Source: Treponema sp. UBA1747 (lineage in GTDB: Bacteria; Spirochaetota; Spirochaetia; Treponematales; Treponemataceae). From it: a DNA stretch of 64,000 nt. The stretch spans positions 25,329 through 89,328 of the forward strand of contig DCHR01000016.1 of NCBI GenBank assembly GCA_002315375.1. Direction: 5' to 3'. The notes below the pieces were generated by a model. It was not told where the DNA came from and searched no databases. It saw only the letters and a program-made list of their open reading frames with translations. This document shows, piece after piece, positions 58,141-64,000 of the stretch; position 1 is the first letter of the stretch, and each line of letters starts with the position of its first letter. A program made the position numbers and the translations under genes.

Positions 58141-58578
58141 TTATAATCCCAGTTTTGATTTCAGGCCGGCTACATAGTTTCTGGAAATAATTACTTTATA
58201 GCCATTCTGCAAAACGGCTTCAAAGCGTCCGCCGAAAGCAGGCGAAAGACTTTGAAGTTTACTTAAGTTTACGATTACTGCTTTACTTGCCCTGAAAAAA
58301 TCATCCTTTGGAAGTTCCTCTTCCAGCATATAAAGCTTAAGGCGGCTTTCACAGACCTTATCTTTTGTATATGCAAAGACCTTGTCATCAACACTTTCAA
58401 AATAAAGTATTTCTTTCGGATCCAGCAGAATAATCTGTGAATCGTTATAGAAAGAAAGTTTTGAACGCCCGGTCTTAAACTGGTTCAATAATCTGGTTAT
58501 ATTTTCATCAATATAATCACATTTAACTATTATTTCGTTTTCTTCGTCAGGCTGTTTTTCCAGAATCGTTATTTTCAT
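58141..58578 (-). CDS. LytTR-family DNA-binding regulator
   Basis: 145 residues: short N-terminus (1-45), then the LytTR domain (about 50-145: SQIILLDPKEILYFESVDDKVFAYTKDKVCESRLKLYMLEEELPKDDFFRASKAVIVNLSKLQSLSPAFGGRFEAVLQNGYKVIISRNYVAGLKSKLGL). No receiver domain, so it is of the membrane-inhibited LytTR type paired with DUF3021. LytTR proteins bind paired direct repeats; such a pair exists at 63918-63949 upstream of the operon. AAGGA precedes the ATG. Confidence 0.9.
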   Translation of the reverse strand: MKITILEKQPDEENEIIVKCDYIDENITRLLNQFKTGRSKLSFYNDSQIILLDPKEILYFESVDDKVFAYTKDKVCESRLKLYMLEEELPKDDFFRASKAVIVNLSKLQSLSPAFGGRFEAVLQNGYKVIISRNYVAGLKSKLGL

Positions 58579-58596
58579 TTAATATCCTTTTTAATA

Positions 58597-60069
58597 TTAT
58601 CTTACTACCTTTTGGGCTTCTTGTAACATTAAAATGGATTCGGTTTCTTTTCCTGCAGTTCTGTAACATTCCGAGGCATTTAGATAAAGATATGACAGGA
58701 CATAACGGTCATATTCTGCATCTTCAGGATTGCTTTCCGGCAATCTGCTTTTCTGGATATTAGCAAGTCTGGTGAAATCCTGGGCTCCGGTGGAAGCTTT
58801 ATTGAAAACACTGTCCGGAACACTTTTACAGACACTTGCCCTGTTCATCAGAACTTCAAAAAGGTCATCATCATTTGATGCAAGCTCAACTGCTTTATCC
58901 AGATATTCAAAAGCTTTGTTCACATAACTCACAGCCTGAACCACAGAACTCTGTCCCCCTTTCATTGCAAGACAGGAACCATAGTGGCAGACATCCAGTG
59001 CCGATTCCGGATTTTCCTTCATCGCTTTTTCAAAGGCGACCAAAGCTTCATCCAGAGTTTCATATCCGAAATATTGCCCTTCACTTTCTGATTTCCCTTG
59101 TGCAGCACGCTCCTCATTCATTTCTGAAATTCTTGCGTACAGAGTTTTCTGAAAATCCTTAAACTCGTCTTTTCCGGATTTCTTTATTTTCATCTGAACT
59201 TCAACAGGCTGAACAGTCGCTTTTGTCAGAAGATCTGAATCCCAGCCTGCCAGCTGCTGGTTGTCCCCCAGAAGATCATAAACCTTCGGAATCAGAGGAT
59301 TAAAATCCTTTGCTGATTTTGTTCCACCGCGACTGTTTGAACGGCGCTTTTCAATCGGCATAAATCCGCCCAGATCGAACTGGGAATAAGCTCCCACAAC
59401 CACATAATGAAATGTTTCTTCTGCCGAATAGACTCTCTGGATATTTTTATCCTTCAAAGGAATACGGATGCGCACAGTTTTTCCGTTGTTCAGGAAACCC
59501 ATTTCTGCATCATAAAGGAACTTTCCTTCTGCATCGTAGATTTTTCCTTCCGAACCGGAAATCCAGACTGCAAAATTCCAGGGCTTATCTTCAGGAAACT
59601 GAAGGTTTTCTGCATTATCAAACAAGGTTACCGATGAAGCAGGAAGCGGAGCAAGTCTGGATTCAGGTTTCTCTTTCAATCCGATATAAATCATTATATT
59701 CCGAACCGGATTTGCTTCAGCTTTGAACTCCAGGACCATCTGCCAGTAATCCGCATTAATCTGCCACTTTGCATCATAAACCGGCTGATGCACTGTATAG
59801 CGGACCAGGTCCAGGGAACCTTCTGTAAATTCTGCACTGGCAGGATAGCGCAAAATCCCCGAACCTGAATCATCCTCAATGTCATCAAAAAAATCTGCAG
59901 CAATTTCACCTCCGGTAAAAGAAGGAGCGATTTTAAGATGCAGTCCGTTCACAATCAGATTACAAAGGAAACCGCTGTTGATAAAAAAAACTGAAATCCC
60001 CATCAGACAGATAAGAACAACAAGTGTAACTCTGATATTATAAAAAATATTCTTCACTGAAATATTCAT
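58597..60069 (-). CDS. Periplasmic protein with membrane anchor, CBM9-like domain and TPR
   Basis: 490 residues. N-terminal membrane segment (about 13-30), then a beta-rich domain (about 60-290, with YDAKWQINADYWQMVLEFKAEANPVRNIMIYIGL, VRIRIPLKD and KVYDLLGDNQQLAGWD) resembling CBM9/glucodextranase C-terminal or heme-binding DOMON-like modules, then helical TPR-like repeats (about 330-480: ALVAFEKAMKENPESALDVCHYGSCLAMKGG). Probably periplasmic scaffold or sugar/heme-binding protein. Fifth gene of the operon; GGAGG upstream. Confidence 0.6.
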   Translation of the reverse strand: MNISVKNIFYNIRVTLVVLICLMGISVFFINSGFLCNLIVNGLHLKIAPSFTGGEIAADFFDDIEDDSGSGILRYPASAEFTEGSLDLVRYTVHQPVYDAKWQINADYWQMVLEFKAEANPVRNIMIYIGLKEKPESRLAPLPASSVTLFDNAENLQFPEDKPWNFAVWISGSEGKIYDAEGKFLYDAEMGFLNNGKTVRIRIPLKDKNIQRVYSAEETFHYVVVGAYSQFDLGGFMPIEKRRSNSRGGTKSAKDFNPLIPKVYDLLGDNQQLAGWDSDLLTKATVQPVEVQMKIKKSGKDEFKDFQKTLYARISEMNEERAAQGKSESEGQYFGYETLDEALVAFEKAMKENPESALDVCHYGSCLAMKGGQSSVVQAVSYVNKAFEYLDKAVELASNDDDLFEVLMNRASVCKSVPDSVFNKASTGAQDFTRLANIQKSRLPESNPEDAEYDRYVLSYLYLNASECYRTAGKETESILMLQEAQKVVR

Positions 60070-60081
60070 CTTTCTCCTCCC

Positions 60082-61245
60082 TTATTTTGTTATAAAGCCA
60101 ACAATCAGTTTCAGAGATTTAATTGCAAAACCTGAAGACATAACAACACTGAAACTGTAAGCTGCAAATCTGAACATATTATTTGGAGAACTCAATTCTT
60201 TCATTGTTTTCACAAAGGCATTCTGTTTCACGCTGTTATTGTGGCAGCCACATTTTCTATTGAACTTAAAATCAAAAGAGATTGCGTTCTGCGGACAGGC
60301 ACTGATACAATCTCCACATTTTGCACAGTTGAATTCAGGATGCCCTTTTTTATCCTGAATTGTCTTGATGTCGATGGCCCCGAATTTACAGGTTGCAGCA
60401 CACTTCATACAGCCCACACATTTGTCGCTGTCGATTTTTACTTTGAACAGGCTGATGCCGTCAGTCAACGAAGCAAGAGCTCCGAATGGACACAGGGCAT
60501 TACACTGAACACGACGCTTTGAAAGAACCGGCAGAATCACAACCAGAACAAGGAACAGGCCGATAAAAATTACACCGGCAATCAAAGCTGGAATTGAATC
60601 AATTGGACTGTATTCCGTTACCAGCTTGAAGGGGCAGAACCATTTGCAGTAAACGCAGGAAAGTTCACACAAAGAAGCCAGAACAATAAAAACAAAGAAC
60701 CCGATCTGAAACTCTCTTAAATCCTTGTTTTTGGAAAGAAGATTAATTCTGCGTTTCTTTCCCATACTGCTGAAGCCTTCTTCCCATCCGCCATAAAAAC
60801 AAACCCAGCTGCACCAGCCCCGCCCGATTGTCAGAGTCACTGCAAGCCAGATAACCAGCATGCTTCCAACTGCTGCGTAATGGTTCATAAGTCTTGCAGG
60901 GAAAACAATATTTCCTGTTACCAGAAGAGGAACAAGAATCTGGGGAATTGCAATGTGACAGAAAGGCAGTTCAGCATTGCTGTAGGAATTATAAGTGATT
61001 GCCATACTTCCTCGTTCTGCGTAAAGATTTGCAATAAAAGCAATACAGAATAATACGGCAAAAACTGACTGGAAAATGCGGCGGTATTTGTATCTGTTTT
61101 CACGTTTTGCAAAAGTCATTCCGCAGAACAAAGCCATAAGAAAAACAGAATAAACGATTGAGTAAATCGAAAAGTTTTCCATAACAGCTACAAAAAAGAA
61201 AATTATAAAGCCCATCATTGAGCACAAAATAATATTACTGATCAT
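60082..61245 (-). CDS. Membrane polyferredoxin (NapH/CcoG-like)
   Basis: 387 residues. Four to six transmembrane segments with Cys motifs on their edges (CSWVCFYGGWEEG, CVYCKWFCPFKLV, CNALCPFGAL), then two ferredoxin clusters, CVGCMKCAATCKFGAI and CAKCGDCISACPQNAI, and KCGCHNN. This is the NapH/NosR-type polyferredoxin plan that moves electrons across or along the membrane. Between TauE/SafE-like and TPR genes of the same operon (12 and 18 nt gaps), so it is probably the electron-transfer core of the unit. Shine-Dalgarno AGGAGAG. Confidence 0.88.
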   Translation of the reverse strand: MISNIILCSMMGFIIFFFVAVMENFSIYSIVYSVFLMALFCGMTFAKRENRYKYRRIFQSVFAVLFCIAFIANLYAERGSMAITYNSYSNAELPFCHIAIPQILVPLLVTGNIVFPARLMNHYAAVGSMLVIWLAVTLTIGRGWCSWVCFYGGWEEGFSSMGKKRRINLLSKNKDLREFQIGFFVFIVLASLCELSCVYCKWFCPFKLVTEYSPIDSIPALIAGVIFIGLFLVLVVILPVLSKRRVQCNALCPFGALASLTDGISLFKVKIDSDKCVGCMKCAATCKFGAIDIKTIQDKKGHPEFNCAKCGDCISACPQNAISFDFKFNRKCGCHNNSVKQNAFVKTMKELSSPNNMFRFAAYSFSVVMSSGFAIKSLKLIVGFITK

Positions 61246-61263
61246 CTTACTCTCCTTACTTCC

Positions 61264-61914
61264 CTATGCTCCAAAGAACAAAGGAATTAATCCTGCAAAA
61301 ACTATGAAATAAACACTTGTCAGAAGCTGGGTAATTTTTCCAAGCTGCTTGATTATTGCTGCACGCTTAGTGATGAAAGGAATGCCCAGAAGTGGCAGGA
61401 AATATGGAAGTGTTCCTATGTAAAAAAAGATAAAGTAGAACAAACCGGGAATTCCGTTTCCTCCGAAAATCGACCGGATAATTGCGGTCCATAAAGGCGG
61501 ACAAATGTGCAGTCCTACTGCAAGTCCTGCCAAGGAAGCAGTAACAAAATCATTGCCGGCCCGGTGAAGTTTCGGAACCTTACAGCCATTTGTTTTTTCA
61601 CAGCCCCATGGGAATCTGACTCCAAGACTGTTCATCAGAAGTGCCGCGCCACAAAGAATGTATGCATAAATCGAAAGTTTACGCGCAAGAGCCGGATCAA
61701 AAAAATCCTGAACCAGAAGTCCCAGTCCGCCGAAAACTGCACCAAGAATGAAATACATTACAAGACGGGCGCCGACAAAAGTTCCAACCAGTCCTGCATT
61801 TCTTTTGTAGGAAGGATTTTCACTTCCACAAAGGAATGGAATTAGAACCGGACCGCAGTACATGGCGCAGTAAGTTCCTGTTGAAAGTCCAAGTAAAATT
61901 GCTTCGATAATCAT
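61264..61914 (-). CDS. TauE/SafE (CcdA-like) membrane protein
   Basis: 216 residues with six membrane segments. The N-terminal STGTYCAMYCGPVLIPFLCG has paired Cys in the first helix as in CcdA/DsbD-type thiol transporters, and GLHICPPLWTAI carries another Cys in the fourth. Such proteins carry reducing equivalents or metal/sulfite. Third gene of the LytTR operon, ahead of the polyferredoxin. AGGAG precedes the ATG. Confidence 0.85.
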   Translation of the reverse strand: MIIEAILLGLSTGTYCAMYCGPVLIPFLCGSENPSYKRNAGLVGTFVGARLVMYFILGAVFGGLGLLVQDFFDPALARKLSIYAYILCGAALLMNSLGVRFPWGCEKTNGCKVPKLHRAGNDFVTASLAGLAVGLHICPPLWTAIIRSIFGGNGIPGLFYFIFFYIGTLPYFLPLLGIPFITKRAAIIKQLGKITQLLTSVYFIVFAGLIPLFFGA

Positions 61915-61934
61915 TTATTTCTCCTGTATCCTGG

Positions 61935-62549
61935 TTATTCTGTATATCTGTCCAGAAGTTTATTGGCCTGAGCAGCCTGTCTGCTTTCAGGTGCAGCTGC
62001 AACACAGTTTTCAAAAAGTTCCAGAGCATAATCCAGATCCCCTTCATCAAGCTTGAAATAGCCGCAGTAAAGATATGCTTCAGCCTGATTTTCGCCTTCG
62101 GTTTTCAGAATGTTTTCATCATCCAGAAACCATTTCACATCAGAACGGATTGCTGAGTATCTTCTGAGTGGTGAACTGTGACTTACTTCAATTCCGTTTT
62201 CCAGGTGAATCATATGTGTAAACCATTCATCGGGAGCAAGTTCAACTGCTTTATCAAGATAATCTCCACCGTCCTGAAGATATTCCAGGGCTTTCAGCGG
62301 ATTTTTTTCTGCCGCATAACTTGCCATAACCGTAAGGGCACTTCCGTAAAAAGCGCAGGCTGTTGCATCAGTTTCCACATATGGCTTCAAAAGCTCACAG
62401 GCCTTCTGTGCATATTCCAGACCTTCTGTACGGGCCTTGTTGTGATATTCAATTCCCTTTTCAATATCAGTCTTTGCATTCTGTGCAAAAAGAGCTGACC
62501 CCATTAATACTGCTGTAAATAAGACGATAATTTTTTTTGTAGTTTTCAT
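61935..62549 (-). CDS. Exported TPR-like protein
   Basis: 204 residues with signal peptide (1-22, ending ALFAQN). The rest is helical with TPR-like spacing (DIEKGIEYHNKARTEGLEYAQKACELLKPYV; AEKNPLKALEYLQDGGDYLDKAVELAP; LDYALELFENCVAAAPESRQAAQANKLLDRY). Probably a periplasmic adaptor for the barrel protein encoded before it (24-nt gap). AGGAG precedes the ATG. Confidence 0.8.
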   Translation of the reverse strand: MKTTKKIIVLFTAVLMGSALFAQNAKTDIEKGIEYHNKARTEGLEYAQKACELLKPYVETDATACAFYGSALTVMASYAAEKNPLKALEYLQDGGDYLDKAVELAPDEWFTHMIHLENGIEVSHSSPLRRYSAIRSDVKWFLDDENILKTEGENQAEAYLYCGYFKLDEGDLDYALELFENCVAAAPESRQAAQANKLLDRYTE

Positions 62550-62573
62550 TTTCTTCTCCTGATATATTTTTTA

Positions 62574-63871
62574 TTAAAAACTTAAACCTGTGTAAAAACA
62601 GAACTTTCCTTTTCCTTCGTGATTGAATCCGTAGGCAAAATTGAAATATGCAAATACAGGACAATCAAAATTAATCTGAAGTCCGGCACCGTATGCATCA
62701 ACAAAGTTCCAGTTCTTCTGCGATTCCATCGAAGCTTTTTTCCCGAAGGCTAAATCTGTAAAGACAAAGGGGCGGATTGTACCGGGGAATGTTCCCGCAA
62801 TGATAAAATCATAGGCTGTCCATCGTGCTTCAAGACTCGTCATAAAATAAGAACTGAAGGCCAGCTCTTCTTCTTCATAACCGGAACGAACAGCCCGTTT
62901 TGAAAGACCCGACTTACTTGAAACCGAAGTATGTTCCATTGTCAGATCATGAACGAAGTTCTGGTCATAAGCACTGTCAGTTCCGAAACGGGTTCCCCCG
63001 CAAACCAAGGCACCGAAGTTCAGATTTTGAACCGGTGAATAGTTTACGGAACTTCCGGCTTCACCGGAAAAATCTGATGAAGTAATGGCAGGCTTGTAAT
63101 ACAGGCGGCCTTCAGTTTCGGTAAACAGATTGGTTCTGAAAAAATGCTGGTGATACAGATAAGGCGAAACAATGAACTTGTCTTTTACGATGCCCTGTCT
63201 TGAATTCAAAGAACCAAGTAAATCAACGCAGATCCGCCAGTCCGGGTTCAAAAAAGAACCTGCTGTAAGGCTTCCGTTAAAGCCCACTCCGTCATTTCCC
63301 AAAAGCGAAGCCGGAGCATCAGTGTAAGCAGAAGCACCGATGATTAAAGGCAAACCGCAAAAGTTTTCATCTGTATAAACTGCCCCCAGAAGATTCCATC
63401 CGGCAGCTCCGATAAGCTGGTTTCTTTTTCCGCCCAAAGCAACTCTTCCGTACATTGCGTAGATCGGGCCGCCGCCAATGCGTGGCAGGAATCCTTTTGT
63501 TACGGAAATAATTACTGTGCGCTTATCGGGATTCTTTCTTGGTGGAACCACTTCTACAACCGCATTGTAGAATAATCCGCTGTTCAGAAGTCTGAGACGG
63601 GTCTGTTCACATTCAGAAGCAAGTGATTTAAGAGTAAATTTTCTTTCTGCTTTGATTCTGAAAAAGAAAGAATTGTACTGCGGGAAATTGCAGCATCAGT
63701 TTCATCAGTCAGTTCCACATCATCCAGAAATACCCGGACTCTTGAAATGGTAATTTCTCTGTCAGCAGATACACTCTCTCCAATGTCACGGCCGCTTACC
63801 ATATTTGCATTTTCCCCGAAAACCGGGAAAAGAATCAGACTAAAAAATAAAAGAATTATTGTTCGTTTCAT
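62574..63871 (-). pseudogene. BamA/TamA-like outer-membrane barrel gene, split by a -1 frame change
   Basis: Read as one gene of about 433 codons. Part 1 (63871-63584) gives a signal peptide (MKRTIILLFFSLILFPVFG) and a POTRA-like start (REITISRVRVFLDDVELTDETDAAISRSTILSF). Part 2 (open to 62574) continues the same family in the -1 frame: FTLKSLASECEQTRLRLLNSG, then LFYNAVVEVVPPRKNPDKRT, barrel strands and a terminal FCFYTGLSF. The frames overlap between about 63584 and 63697. An in-phase A AAT TTA heptamer sits at 63635-63641; one base missing from an A run near 63651 would also explain it. First gene of the seven-gene LytTR operon. The start at 63871 (TATAGT 7 nt upstream) fits a leaderless message. 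Confidence 0.75.
63635..63641 (-). other. A AAT TTA heptamer at the frame junction
   Basis: Matches the X XXY YYZ slippery-site form in the phase of the upstream frame (63640 is the first base of a codon counted from 63871). Confidence 0.4.
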
Positions 63872-63878
63872 GGGTATA

Positions 63879-63884
63879 ACTATA
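63879..63884 (-). promoter_or_regulatory. -10 box of the LytTR operon
   Basis: TATAGT on the minus strand, 7 nt before the ATG at 63871. Confidence 0.5.
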
Positions 63885-63917
63885 AAACTGAAGGATTCAG
63901 AATGAAATACCCTTTTC

Positions 63918-63949
63918 GGTAAGATGCATTTTGAGGGGGGTAAGATGCA
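63918..63949 (-). promoter_or_regulatory. Paired direct repeats, candidate LytTR binding site
   Basis: TGCATCTTACC (minus strand) twice, at 63918-63928 and 63939-63949, with a 10-nt spacer: a 21-bp period, about two helical turns. It lies upstream of the -35 region of the operon's first gene. Confidence 0.6.
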
Positions 63950-63965
63950 CAATAAGCAATTTAAT

Positions 63966-63982
63966 CGTACGTTTTAATTAAA
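63966..63982. repeat. Second copy of GTACGTTTTAATTAAAC
   Basis: Identical over 17 nt to the element at 29686-29702. At the right edge of the window, so its context is cut off. Confidence 0.5.
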
Positions 63983-64000
63983 CAATCTTTTTAATTAAAA

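Overview
The window looks like chromosome from a gut or rumen Treponema-type spirochaete. This is inferred from gene content, since no rRNA is present. The pointers are moderate-to-low GC, two large chemoreceptors, many exported TPR and beta-barrel proteins without enteric homologues, a monomeric [FeFe] hydrogenase, an intracellular GH9 glycanase and a typical anaerobe set (rubredoxin-flavin reductase, Rrf2 regulator, FeoB-associated Cys-rich peptide). About 50 genes are supported. I see no tRNA, rRNA, CRISPR array or prophage.

Layout. 1-3.4 kb: a minus-strand carbohydrate operon (HAD phosphatase, PfkB kinase, GH9). 3.5-10.1 kb: a 2057-residue RHS/YD-repeat protein ending in an NlpC/P60-like domain, with a putative cognate small gene behind it. 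10.2-12.5 kb: shikimate kinase, SlyD-like PPIase, NifU-domain protein, phosphodiester-glycosidase lipoprotein. 12.6-20.4 kb: two CPA2 antiporters, a lytic transglycosylase lipoprotein, a membrane LysM protein with an Hsp70-substrate-domain-like N-terminus, a YD-like exported protein. 20.4-27.4 kb: UDG-like protein, PtsI, small outer-membrane protein, Der, ModF-like ATPase, XRE regulator with a 35-residue leader ORF. 27.6-45 kb: chemoreceptor, MutS-like ATPase, membrane protein, hydrogenase-lrgA-lrgB operon, flavoredoxin-rubredoxin, AAA ATPase, rrf2-mnmA, MATE, HAD, second chemoreceptor, MFS. 45-47.6 kb: metY and cysK. 46.5-51.5 kb: a dense field of short repeats around a REP-associated tyrosine transposase (RAYT). 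51.4-57.6 kb: WYL regulator, SseB-like protein, unknown protein, and a large exported metallopeptidase/propeller/barrel protein. 57.7-63.9 kb: a seven-gene minus-strand operon (frameshifted BamA/TamA-like barrel, TPR protein, TauE/SafE-like protein, polyferredoxin, periplasmic TPR protein, LytTR regulator, DUF3021).

Main signals. (1) A family of ~20-bp repeats with core GGGACAGGGATA is scattered through the window, concentrated around the RAYT gene. It has a perfect 23-bp-arm palindrome just upstream of that gene and copies inside or at the ends of reading frames: three in frame in the PfkB kinase, and one supplying the stop codon of the WYL regulator. (2) About eleven genes have a -10 box only 5-10 nt before the start codon and no Shine-Dalgarno, which points to widespread leaderless transcription. 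(3) The LytTR operon carries two identical 11-bp direct repeats exactly 21 bp apart upstream of its first promoter, which fits autoregulation. Its first gene is split by a -1 shift that coincides with an in-phase A AAT TTA heptamer. (4) Other unusual arrangements are the RHS-NlpC/P60 pair, the Hsp70-like/LysM fusion, hydrogenase coupled to LrgAB, and a perfectly palindromic divergent promoter.
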